Source: Gavia stellata
Lineage: Eukaryota; Chordata; Aves; Gaviiformes; Gaviidae
Assembly: GCF_030936135.1 (NCBI RefSeq)
Contig: NC_082594.1
Coordinates: forward strand, 125,340,668 to 125,404,667
Length of the DNA: 64,000 nt
Direction of reading: 5' to 3'
Shown here piece after piece: positions 51,276 through 62,426 of the stretch; position 1 is the stretch's first letter; each line of letters begins with the position of its first letter. Position numbers and translations under genes: made by a program. The notes below the pieces were generated by a model that was not told the DNA's origin, ran no database searches, and worked only from the letters and a program-made list of their open reading frames with translations.

Positions 51276-53560
51276 TGGTGTATTATCTCCTCAGTGCCTT
51301 TCCAAGGTGTAAATGCACATACCGTCTTTTTCACCTAACAGCCTCTGAGCAATTTAAAGCAGCTCCGCCAGAAGCAAGTTGACAGGACAGGAATTTTCTA
51401 TACCTTGGCCAGTGACTGGCTGTATGCTCTTGGGCATGGTATTTCATGTCTTTGTACGTGTTTCCCCTCTTGCCTTTTGTCTGTTCCAGCTTCTTTTTTC
51501 ACGCTACAGCTTTTCCTATCCTGTGTGAGTGTACAACATCAAGCACAGTGGAGGCCTGATCCTGGCCGGGATTTCTAACCACTAGCGTGATGCAGATAGT
51601 AAGTTGTCCCCCAATCTTCCTTGTCCTCTCATTCACCTCCTCAGGCAAGCCCTAGCAACTTCTCAGAGAAGAGTGCTGCCATCCCATCTTTTGTAAGGGT
51701 AAAGAAAAAATTGCAAGCTAACTCATGTAGATATGTCTCTGTATAATGAAATGCCCAGCAGCAATTCAGTCCTGTTTACAGTCATGAGCATTGATAGGAG
51801 CTGGATAGATAGCCCTTGAAGAGGAAATCCTCAGCATGGGTATGGAAGAGGATTCTCCAAAGCTCTGCTCTACAGAGGTATTTCTGCTTCTGCCAGATAA
51901 GGCAACATTCCCTTTGTGAATACACATTTATTGCATACACGCTCTGGGAGCAGCATTTTTATCTTCGGTAGACATTAGGGGCAGCAGCAAGGAGAACGTT
52001 TTGATTCAGGCCATCAAATGTGCATCTGTCTGGTGAACTCAGCAAGCTCCTGTTTCGTATTCTATTCCCTCAGCCCTGAACCATCCCCTTAAGGTGCTGT
52101 CAGTGTTACGCGTTTTCATGACTTCCCCATCCGGCCTTTCAGATTCGCTGCAAGCAAGACGATGTGCCAGGATGCACTCAGGAACACTGTTAGTTTTACT
52201 GTCTTGTGCTGCTATCCCCTAAAAGCAAGATCATGAAGTTGCTTTGGATGTGCGTTTTTATTAATAGAGCCATTGGCCAAACGGGAGCAAACAGAGAGTA
52301 AGAAGCTCTGTGGCTCTGCGGTCTAATCCTTGTCAGTCCTGACTGTAAATCTGCCTTTCCGCATTCTGTCAAAAGCTTGGTGATGAGTTTCTCAATGTTA
52401 CGTTTCTCTGCCTTGCAGCCAGAAATGTAACTAAGTGTTTCTCTCACAATTAGCTCTGCTTTACAGATGAGGTTTATTAACAAACTTATGCTACCCTCTT
52501 CTGGCTGTTCAGCTTCCCACGTACGCGCCACGGGCCCAGGCTATATAAGGTGGCTATAGATGCTAAAACAAGGCCAGTGGTGACTCCTCTATGTTCCAGG
52601 ACTTGCTATGTGCTTCCTTCATGGTTAACGACTTGGATAATTTGTTATTTCCCCATATACTGCATTACAGTAACAGAAGAGTGATCATAAGGTGTTACAC
52701 AAACTGCGTTTTTATTTCCCAAGTAAACAATCTAGGAGAAAATCCAATTAGTTTTCCTGATAGTCCTGTATGTTTGAAAGGATGAAAAAAGGATCAAAGT
52801 GAACAGGCAGAGTAATTTTTCTTTCTTATCACTGTAAGAGCAGCCGTGACTCCTGTCACAGGCATGTCAGAGGCAAAAAGTTCTGAGATCTCAGAAACAA
52901 GCTAAGTTTTTGTCATTGCAGACAATCTGATTTAGCCAAAGCCTGAGAAATGACACGGAGGGATAAAAATACCCCAGGCTTGCTCACTACCTTGGCGTTT
53001 CCTTACATTGCTAAAGGCTTTGAGAATCGGGATCTGGCTTGGACAGATGACTTCTAAGGAGCAGTGGGAGCACTGGAGAAAGCTTTTGCCACTTGTTCAC
53101 AAGAAAAGCTGCTGCTTTAATTTTGCAGATCTCCTTTCCCAGCACAACAGAGTTCCCCACAGCACAGTAACAGGCTGGGATGCTGGCGGCACCATTCTCC
53201 CGTGGGAGGCAGATTCCCTTAAACTGAATATAAACCGTTCCCCTCTCAATAAGCTGTTACTGCGGATCTGGTTTTGCACCTGTAGTGCCTTTGCTCCCCA
53301 ACAGATTTTGGCTTGCCATTGAAAAGCACACAATAATAATTCCTGACTGAATATTTCACTGGTTTCTATAGGCAGTAGATGTAATTGCAGCAAGATAAGA
53401 AAGCAAACACACCCCACCCCCACCCCCCCCCGCCTCGTTTTTATGTGTTTTGACAAGGTCACTTCTTGATTTTGGGAAAGAGAAATACCCTAAGAGACTG
53501 GAAGAGCTCTTTTAAGGTCTCCAGGGTAAATCTACTACCTGGTATGAATGACAGTTCATA
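51276..53560. other. Intergenic DNA downstream of TBX19
   Basis: No gene or known repeat recognised. The next gene in the human order, XCL1, is not visible here or further right. Confidence 0.5.
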
Positions 53561-53564
53561 TTGT

Positions 53565-54420
53565 TTAACTTCACGGAGCCTCTCGGCCCATGACACGCGG
53601 TAGGTTCTGCCCTGACCGAGAAGCAATGCCGGGTGCAGGGGCGGCAAGGCAGCGGGGCCGTACCCCCCCTGTCCCGTCAGGCCTCTCGCCTGGACAGCCG
53701 GAGGGCGAGGACTGGGGGGCACATCTCCTACGAATCTTCATGTAATTAGAGGGAGGAACCATTTGTTTTCAGTTTCTGCAGGGCTTCAGCGCTGTACCCA
53801 GCTACCGAATGTGAGGTTGCGAGGTGGTTTGTGTGACACCTCATTTAACTGTATTAAAAAAAAAAAAGGTGGGGGGAAGGGGTTCGTAAAAGCAGAAGAT
53901 CTAAAGGGTAAAACCCACGGCCGCGGTGCCTCTCCTGCTGGGGTGGCGGTATTTTGGGCAGGCAACATGTGGGCCCGGTGGGGACGGGCGGCAGCGGCCC
54001 CCTGGGCTGGTACCATGGGCGCTGCCCGGCATTCGGGACCGGTGGCCGGGTTGCCTCTGTGCAGCGTGGGGCGGTCAGCAGCCCTCCCCTGGGGCGGCAG
54101 CAGGCTCCCGCGGGCACACGAGGCCGCTGCAGTTGCTGCGAGGCCCAGGCCCAGCCTGAGGCAGGTGTCTTTTGTCTCCGGCTTTTCCCTCGGGGTTTAT
54201 TTTCCCAGCACTGGGGCAGGTGTCCTCCCAGGGAGGCGAGGAGGTGCCTCCGGCTATGCCTGTGGAGAAGCTTTTCCCTCAGAGGGTGGCCCACAGCTCC
54301 CACATAGCTCCCGTTTTAAGCCTGCAAGAAAGGCTCATGCCTGTCCCCCTCTGCTTGGCGTGGTGGGTGCGCTCGGCTGCCTGGGTGCCCCCATCGCAGA
54401 ACGTCACACCTCCTCTGCTT
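53565..54420. other. GC-rich, CpG-containing patch without a known gene
   Basis: GC content rises sharply, with many CpGs at 53580-53720 and 53915-54300. Several long open frames on both strands result from the base composition and resemble no protein I know. It could be an orphan CpG island, for example the promoter of a non-coding transcript, or a repeat. It abuts the 3' end of a CR1 copy. Confidence 0.4.
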
Positions 54421-54428
54421 CACTCTGT

Positions 54429-54918
54429 CACAGAATCACAGAATCACTGTGGTTGGAAAAGACCTGTAAGATAATCGAGTCCAACCATCAACCAACACCA
54501 CCATGCCCACTAAACCATGTCGCGCAATGCCACGTCCACACGTTCCTTGAACACCTCCAGGGATGGTGACTCCACCACCTCCCTGGGCAGCCTCTTCCAG
54601 TGTCTCACCACTCTCTCAGTAAAGAAATTTTTCCTAATATCCAGCCTGAACCTCCCCTGGCACAACTTGAGGCCATTTCCTCTTGTCCTGCCGCTAGTCA
54701 CTTGGGAGAAGAGATCGACACCCACCTCTCTGCAACCCCCTTTCAGGTAGTTGTAGAGAGCGATGAGGTCTCCCCTCAGCCTCCTCTTCTCCAGACTGAA
54801 CAACCCCAGTTCCCTCAGCCGCTCCTCATCAGACTTGTGCTCCAGACCCCTCACCAGCTTCATCGCCCTTCTCTGGACATGCTCCAACACCTCAGTGTCC
54901 TTCTTGTAGTGAGGGGCC
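54429..54918 (-). mobile_element. CR1 LINE 3' end, antisense
   Basis: A reverse-oriented, 5'-truncated CR1 copy. The plus strand starts with the complement of the octamer tail (CACAGAATCACAGAATCAC), then the 3' UTR and the C-terminal ORF2 fragment (minus strand, 54890 to 54510; [20 protein letters not shown] and [19 protein letters not shown]). It is closely similar to the copy at 43985-44578, so both belong to the same subfamily. The break at about 54918 lies at the point matching GGGCCCC in the other copy. Confidence 0.95.
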
Positions 54919-56128
54919 CTTGCTGGGTCTCCTGCAATGGGTTGTTCCAGCCCTCATGCCTCACCTCAGGCACCTGTGTGTACGCCAAGAGAGGGGCTAG
55001 ATGTCTTCAAATGTTCCCATCCATGACGGTGGAGTTTTAAGGGAACGTCCCTTTGCTCCCTAACAGGCAGAAAACCAGAGAGCAGGTAAACACCAGCATC
55101 CTGAAGTCCCCAGCACCAGCCCAGGTGCTTCTTGGTGAGCCAGCCCTGGGCGCCCATCATTGCAGATGTCCACGCCTCTGTTGACAACAGAGAACCTCCT
55201 CAGAAGCAACTCTCCCCTTCACACCCTTGTCCTGCCCTCTTCCCCCCCGAGTGGGCTGTGACCTGCCCTCCCCAGGAGATCCTGCCTCTGTGCTTGCGCT
55301 GGACCCCGTGTTGCTGGCCACCACCCCTGCGGGTCTGCCCGCTTCGTCTTTCAGAGTGGGCTTGAGGTCTTCAAGAGTTCTCAGATCTTCAAGAGCTCTC
55401 AGGCTTACAAATTTTCAGGTGTTTTGGGGATTGTTCGGCCAGGACGTCCTGCTTGCTGCGGAAATGCTTTAGGATGACTGCCCAGTTTTTCCTACTGTGT
55501 ACTGATGCAAAACCACACAGGCATTTTGAGAAGGTTGGGTGTTTGACAAGGCACAGGATAAAGCCCCTCAGTGTAGCACAGTTCAGCCAGGTTTGTAGTG
55601 AACAGAACAAATGAAAATGCCACAGCCCGGTTCCCAAAACACTTTGGAGGCAAGGGCACATCTGTTTGTAAAGGCCACTTTAGCTGACAAAACTCTGCAG
55701 TGCCTTCTGTCCTCGGCTGGGGCATTGGCTCAGCACCCACTGAGGCGGAAGGGTGCTCCATACTGAATCTCTAGCATGACTGCTGGGAGGATCTTACTTT
55801 CTCCTCCTCTCTGTGACTCACTCTGAACTGTTTTGCTTGCCTCGGTCCGTTATGCTCACACGTATTATCTCAGACATAACACTGAGGGAATTCAGGAAGT
55901 CAGGAGTACCGCTGGTGAACCAGCCATCCATCCTCCTCTTTTCCCGTCAGAGAGATGGCTGATGAAGGGCACACTGTATGCCATGCTCTTTGTAAGTTCT
56001 GGCCTTCATTTTTTGTTCTGCAAGGTGTCTGTTTAATCAGCTTATGTTAGTACATACTGTCCTCTAGGAGGACGGTTGTATATTGCAGTTGAGAGATACT
56101 TTGCTATAATCTGTGTTTGTTCATCCTT
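54919..56128. other. Intergenic DNA between CR1 and the minisatellite
   Basis: Moderate GC, no supported gene. A short imperfect repetition of TCTTCAAGAG-like words lies at about 55368-55402. Confidence 0.5.
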
Positions 56129-56290
56129 GCTTCCCTCCTGCTTTCCTCTTGCTTTCCTCCTGCCTTCCTCTTGCTTTCCTTCTGCTTTCCTCTGGCTTTC
56201 CTCTTGCTTTCCTCTTGCTTTCCTCCTGCTTTCCTCTTGCTTTCCTCCTGCTTTCCTCTTGCTTTCCTCCTGCCTTCCTCTTGCTTTCCC
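56129..56290. repeat. 11-bp polypyrimidine minisatellite, 14 full units
   Basis: The unit GCTTTCCTCYT repeats exactly 14 times at 56129-56282, plus a partial unit to 56290. CCT-ending and CTT-ending units tend to alternate, hinting at a 22-bp higher-order unit. One strand is almost pure pyrimidine with one G per unit. Confidence 0.97.
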
Positions 56291-58249
56291 AGCGTGGGCT
56301 CTCCACAGTAGTGTAACAGTCCCATTAAGGCACCCTGGGCTGAGATCTGGATTTGATTTTTTTGCATCCCACATTTATAGACTATCTACAACTTTGTGTT
56401 CAATAGAGACATGAACTATTTTTGTAAAATGTGGATCATTGTTTGAGTCTGAAATGCCATGCAGTTTGCAGGGTAAGCAGAAGAAATTTGCTTCTGTATT
56501 TGGATTCAATCAACCACTGGAGCAATTACAAATTTTCTTAGGAGTCAGCAATTTCTGAGTGCTAGGTCAGTTTCCATAGTCTTAGCTGTTCAAGAAAGTT
56601 GTGTCACGTCATCTGAATCTGTAAAAAAGACTTGGTAGTGTCCAGAAAACTAGGCCTAGCTGCCAATATTTCCATTTTCTCCTGTTTTTTTTACCTCTTC
56701 TGCCATGAAATGTCAATTCTCTGACTCTTTGTTGGCTGGAATTTAGCAAATGTAGAAACAGGGAAAGAATGGCTGGTACTAAAGTTAACAGCACCTTAAA
56801 ACTTAGAAGAATCTGGAATTTTGTGCTATTAGAAAATATTTCTGTCAGTTTAAACTTAACTGCTGTGGTTTGTCCATGCTGAGATGCGACACTGGATGCT
56901 CGGTTCAGAGCTCAGATGTAGTTTTGTTCTGAAGCTGGTTTTGGGTTCTCATCCTTGGGCAGATCCTCTGTGCAGCTCATCTGGGTTCTGTGTTTCTGTT
57001 TGTTCTTAAAATGAGCACGGTAACAACTGATAATATTTAACCACTTTTATATTTTAGCCATATATACTGGTTATACAAGTATGTAGGCTAAAAATAATCC
57101 TTCTAAATATAACACACTGGTACAAAACCACTGTTTCTACCTAATGGCTGGAGCTATTGTGTGTCATAGTCTGCCAGGCCTACAGCAACAATAAATAACA
57201 GTCCTTACCACAGAGATGCTAATGCTTACTACATGGCTTGAAAGTCTCGCATTTAAGATGTTACTGGAACATAAAGTATGAGTGATTTTTATGGTGAGTT
57301 GAAGGATACGCTCAGTTTATAAATGAAGAATTGACGGGGAAAGAGTGAATTAGGGGAGGATGTGAATTATCTGGACTGAATACCTATAGTTTTCATAGAC
57401 TTTCTGTAGGGCTTTGCCTAAATGACTTAACAGCCTTGTAGGTCAAGTGCCTGAGCATCTTTTTTGTCTCAGGGGCAGTGTTGCATCAGACATCTCAGTT
57501 TCTCATCTGAAAACTGGGCCTTTTGCCTTTCTCTCAACCTCTGTAGCGGGAGATCTGTGGGGTAGGAGCTCCTCTCACTGCACGTACGTACAGCACTGGC
57601 AAAACGAGGCCTTGTCTTGCTGGGACCTTTTGGCGTACTCTTACGTATAAAAATTACCCAGCCTTGAGTGTTTGTACGTGTATCACCGGTGGAGGCAACA
57701 GTCAGTAGCACTGTGGTCCTAGTGCTCTAAAACCCATGAGCCGAGCTCTGAATAAGACTTTGTTGGTGTTCCCAAAACACAAGCTGACTCCTAAAAGGAA
57801 GCAGTCCGTTTAAGTAATCTGCAGTGCTGGATGGTGCCATAGAAAATCTTTTAAAATGTTTCAGAAATCTGTTTGCCAGGCTGTACGTTTGCAGTGAAAT
57901 TGAGGTAAAGCTGTCTTCTGTCTTTCTAGGTGGCTCTGTGAAAAATCAGGAAAACGCCCATGTAATTCACTTCACCTTTACTTTTTGGACAAACTTGAAA
58001 CTCAGGACAGGTTCAGACCTACTGGCAGGAGCAGGCCAGACTTGTGGGCTTTGCGGATTGCACAGGATCTTTCCCAGGAGCACCAAATGCTGGGAGGATG
58101 GGCAGGACCGGAGCCCGTGTCCCCACCTCGCTGCGATCTCTGCAGCTGTAGCTGGCTCAACACTCCCAGCAAAGGAGGGAAGAGTCGAATTCCCCAGGCA
58201 CAGGGTGCTTGCTGGCTGCGATAGCAGCCTCCTGTATTTTATATTTCAG
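56291..58249. other. Intergenic DNA
   Basis: No gene supported. Open frames near 57824-58279 have no family signature. Confidence 0.5.
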
Positions 58250-58850
58250 CAGCTAGATTGCTTTTCAGAGAGGATGTAGTAAAAACAACATATAAAAACA
58301 TAACTTCCTGGTGATGAGACATTAACAAGGCACCTCATTTAAACCACAAAAATACACTCTAACCCTTGGTTTTGTCAGAGCCCTGGGTGCACTGATGAGC
58401 CTTAATTGCCCTGACCAGCCTCACCTGGGGCCCCCACCCACACTCCTACCCTTGGGCCCAGAAGCCTTATTTAAGCTCAGCCTGTTGTGTTGGGGAGTGG
58501 GTGCTCTTCTTGAGTTAGTGTTTGGCTTTCCTGGACCTGGCTTCTTGGCTTGCCTGATGCTCGTGGGGCTGTTGCTAGGATGTGTTTCCATCGCAGCCCT
58601 GTTCTGCTTGCTGGGCTTGGGTGCCGTGGGGTTGTGCCCTGCTGATGAGCCCTGCCTGCATTGTGGCAGCCCTTGCCTCCCCATCTCTTGGAGATCAGCT
58701 CTGCTCCGGCTGCCCCTGGCAGGTCTGTAGCTGTCTAATTTCTGTCTCCCTTTATGTGATCCCCCCTGATGAAAGAGGAGCTTGACAGGGCAGTCTTGAT
58801 GTTGTCCTGACCAGCTTCGAATGTGTGTGGATTTGTCTCTGTTATGGGTA
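58250..58850. repeat. Possible dispersed repeat / LTR-like segment
   Basis: A block of distinct, GC-richer composition with a TATA-like word inside GCCTTATTTAAGCTCAGCC (about 58462-58480), preceded by a C-rich stretch and followed by an uninterrupted hydrophobic frame that looks like no known gene. The style resembles a solo LTR or other dispersed repeat. I cannot confirm a family or find clear target-site duplications. Confidence 0.25.
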
Positions 58851-61800
58851 TGACCCTTGAGCCTTCAGAAGGGTGACACAATATCCCTGCTTGTGGGGTG
58901 TTGGTTGGAGGTCAGGCTCATACAGTATATGCAGCTTTGGAAAGAGGGGTCATCCCTAGGCAAGAGCTGGTTTACTGTCCAAATCTATATTCAGCTTGGT
59001 GAAGAGGGGTTGTTCCTCACTTGCATGATGGCATCTGTTGAGTGTTGTTGTGCTCTGAGAGGCAGGTCTCCAGGGGAGAAACAGGGATAAACCTATTTAA
59101 CGCATGCGTTTTGCCTCTGCTTGTTCATCCTGTCTGTTCAGGCTGTGAACTCCTCTGAATCAGACAGTCTCTCCCTGGGTTTTTTCTGTTGTTCCTGGCT
59201 GCTTTCTGGGGAAAACAGGGCTTCTAGTCACAAATGTAGTGCTAAATTACTGCGGTGGCTTAAAAAATGCATTTACTGATAACATGACAGATTAGGCGTG
59301 TGTGCAAAGTGTGAGAGTTTTCATGGCCAATATTTATTGCTGCTACTACTACAAAATGCTAGTTTTGTAAAAAAAAAAAAAAAAAAAACCCAAAAAAACC
59401 CCACAACAGAATTAGCTTTTCAGGGAAGGCCTCTCTTCATTGGTATTTTAAAATTGTTTTGCAGAGGTCAAAGTGTTGCTTAATGTTCAGGAGGGTGGTT
59501 GAATGGTGGTATTTCAGCTTAAACTGACTTTCACTTTGTAATTCAGAATCATTAAAACACTAAAAAACCTATTTTGAGGGTACTGAACTCTTGAGATGTT
59601 TACTATGATTTCTTTCCAGATTTGTCTTGTGCGCTCTCTCTCAATTTGAAATATGGAAACTTCTAGATAATTCTTTTTTTTGGGCAGGAAAGACATAAAC
59701 AAATGCCAGAACTGTATGATCTGGTAAGATTAAAGTAGGATTGTACTTCCAAAGAGTATGTTATTTTTCCAAATAACAACACATTATAATTATGAAAGAC
59801 AAAAATCTGTGAGGTTTTTAAGAGTTTTTAGAAGAATTATGTTGTAGAAACCCTAGGTGGGCAAACTTGAAAGAAAGACTTAAGCATATAAGGACATTTG
59901 AAAGTACTTATGCATGAAGCTTACTCTTCCAGCAAAGTCAGTAAGAACAGAGTAAAACTTATTGCATAAATTCTTCAGCAAGTCACTTCCTATAAATCCT
60001 AAGCACATAATTATGCTTGGTTTAAAAAAAAACAAACCAAAAACAAAACCAAACCTTTTTGTAAAGCTCTGCCCTTCTTCTCCTGTTTCTACGTGCCATT
60101 GCACAAGTTATGACTCTGCTTTTTAGATGCTTTATCTCTACATGTCTCTTGCTCTCCTCTACTCGCTTGTAGTTCCGGAGGGCAGTATGAAATACAGAAG
60201 GTACAGGCTATGTCTCATCTCCAGAGGAGTGATATGTTACCAGAGCAGAAGTGTGGCAGTTTAACCCAGGGGGAAGAGTGAGTGTGAAGCAGGTATAAAA
60301 TAAGTGTATGGGCACATAGCAAGATGAGGTGAGATGCTGAAGGCAGCTCTCATGCTGAGACAAACGTGCTGCTGGTGGAAACCATCTTCCCTTGGACAAG
60401 CTGACTTTGTACTGGCTGATGGTGTAGCCTACAGTGCACTATCAGCACAGCTTGGATAAACGCGTGGGCCACCCTCGGCCTTCTCACCGCCTTGGCTTTC
60501 ACTTGCCCGCTGTTGGTGTAGGCAGTCCTCCCCGAGGCTCAGCGCAGTCCGCCAGCGGAGGTACTCGCCCCACGCCCAGCCAGCCGCGGCACGAGCTGGG
60601 GTTGGGCACTGCGCGTGCAGTACCTGGGGTGCTCGGGGGAGATGCCGTGTTTGCTGTACAAACCCAGTGAACTGGGGTTCCCCATGGGTGAGCAGGAGCA
60701 GGGCTGTCCAAGGCGTCGCTTCTTCTGAAGCGGTCCGCAGACTCCGGGGAGCTGTGTGGTCGTAGGGTGGTACGTCGTCTTCTGTTTCCTAATTGCCTAA
60801 ATGTATGGGAGTCTCCTTGTTCATTAGCTAGCGCAGAAGTTCAGACGAGTACTTAGTTAACAGAGCCCTGATCTTGAACTGGTCCTGCTCTACATGAAGT
60901 AACTGTAACCTGGCAGACTGAAGGCTTGAGCTGACCCTGCTGGGGCTCAGGGAACCACATTGTCCAAGCCCATGCTTTCAGCTGCTGTGAAATTCCACCA
61001 TGCCAGTAGAATGGGTTTCACCAGCTGAGCGTCTTCCTTTCAAGCCCTGAAGTCTCCAGACGAATCAATTTTAGCCATAGGACAAGCTGTGTGCGTGTGT
61101 CTGCATATGTGCCTGTGGATAATATGTATTTGTAACCCTTCCGATAACAGTAGCTGGCAGAGAGAACATGGCAAGTTTCCCATCTGATGCTTTTGACTGT
61201 CCTCGGGTCCTTGCTGTCCCCTGCTATAAAAGTTCACAGAATCACAGAAATGTGATTCCTCTCTGCACAAGAAAATACCCAGGCAAAAAAATCAATTTCT
61301 GTAACAACGTTGGTCAATTGAACCAATTTTGCCCTGAAAAGCCAAATGTCCAAAAGGGACACATTGCCTTTGATCTATTCTGTCAGTATGCAATAAAATG
61401 CTTTGTCCACGTTTATTTGAGTCTTTGGTTTGAGTCACCTAGAGCAGATTATTTTTTTACATTGCTTATAGCAAGAAATCTAGTTTCTGGAGCCTTTAAA
61501 ATGTTTTCAATAATGTCTCTATTAGAAAGGTTGATATAAACAGACAATCAACCTGGGAGTGTAGGATTGGCAGGGAGCACCAGAAGCATGCTCTATTCCC
61601 CTGCCATTGGGAGGAAAACATCATCCATTTTATAAACTGATCAAGATTTCTTGGACTATTGAGGCTTAGGACCCAGCAGCCCAGTGAAAAGGCTGACATT
61701 TAGAAAGCTTATTTCCAGCCTAAATGTGTTTATGGTTAATTTATAAACATTAGTTCTTGGGCTGGCATTGTCCCTTAGCTGAAATGATTAATTTCTTCTT

Positions 61801-62210
61801 TCTTATTTTTGGGGTTTTTTGTTTGGTTGTGTAGTTTGGGGTTTTGTGGGTTGTTTTTTAACTGCTGTACTTAGCAGCACTTCATAAATTGCCCTCGTAA
61901 GTCAGTTTTTCATCATGCCTCATTGGATCTTGCTTCTGCTGAAAGAGGAGATGCTTGCTTTTAGCTCAGACGCACACTCCTGCTGCTTCCTTGGTCCAAT
62001 CTAGGCACGCTGCAGTGGTGTGAGCTGGATCCGCTCGGGATCTCACTCGCTCAACACAAGGGAGGCAGTGGGACTGGGGCGAGTGGGACTGCCCTTCTGA
62101 TAGCAAACTGCTGTTAGATCAGATTAAACCTGGTTTGAAACTGCAATCTCAGCCTTCATTTTGTTGGCTAACCAAGCAAAGGTTTGGTTTTTATTTCACC
62201 CCCCTTTCAG
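58851..62210. other. Intergenic DNA
   Basis: Ordinary sequence with a 20-base A run (59369-59388) followed by C/A-rich sequence, and a small GC-rich patch at about 60460-60650. No gene supported. Confidence 0.5.
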
Positions 62211-62426
62211 GTGTTTGGTTTTCTGTTGCTGTGTTGATCCTAGAGCCCTTTTCTGTGCTGACTCAGTTGAAATTCATCCATCCTGAACTTGGTGAGCAGA
62301 GCTGTCTGCAGGATTTCAGAGGCAGTCTTAACAGTGTCTTGTACAGTGCCATAAAACCTACCCTCTTTCTCCTGGGAATACTTCAACAACTTCGCCCTAT
62401 GATCATACTTGCCTCTATCGCAGAAG
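62211..62426 (+). other. Exon-like segment, unidentified
   Basis: Bounded by a good acceptor (CACCCCCCTTTCAG ending at 62210) and a good donor (AAG/GTAAGC at 62427). It is 216 bp, divisible by three. Only one of three frames is open throughout, and that frame would be phase 1-1. It would encode 72 largely hydrophobic residues containing FIHPELGEQSCLQDFRG. I do not recognise it; it might be an exon of an unannotated transcript or chance. Confidence 0.25.

Noticed and set aside
53763-54569. A 268-codon frame downstream of TBX19
   Set aside because: It runs from a GC-rich patch into the antisense CR1 copy, has no domain signature and no codon constraint I can see.
54600-55040. Plus-strand frame across the CR1 copy
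   Set aside because: It is the shadow of the antisense CR1 ORF2 fragment.
56042-56414. Repetitive peptides on both strands around 56.2 kb
   Set aside because: They are produced by the 11-bp minisatellite, not by a gene.
58395-58730. A 111-codon hydrophobic frame resembling a multi-pass membrane protein
   Set aside because: Its hydrophobicity comes from CTG/TTG-rich sequence; no homologue recognised, no splice context, and the region looks like a repeat.
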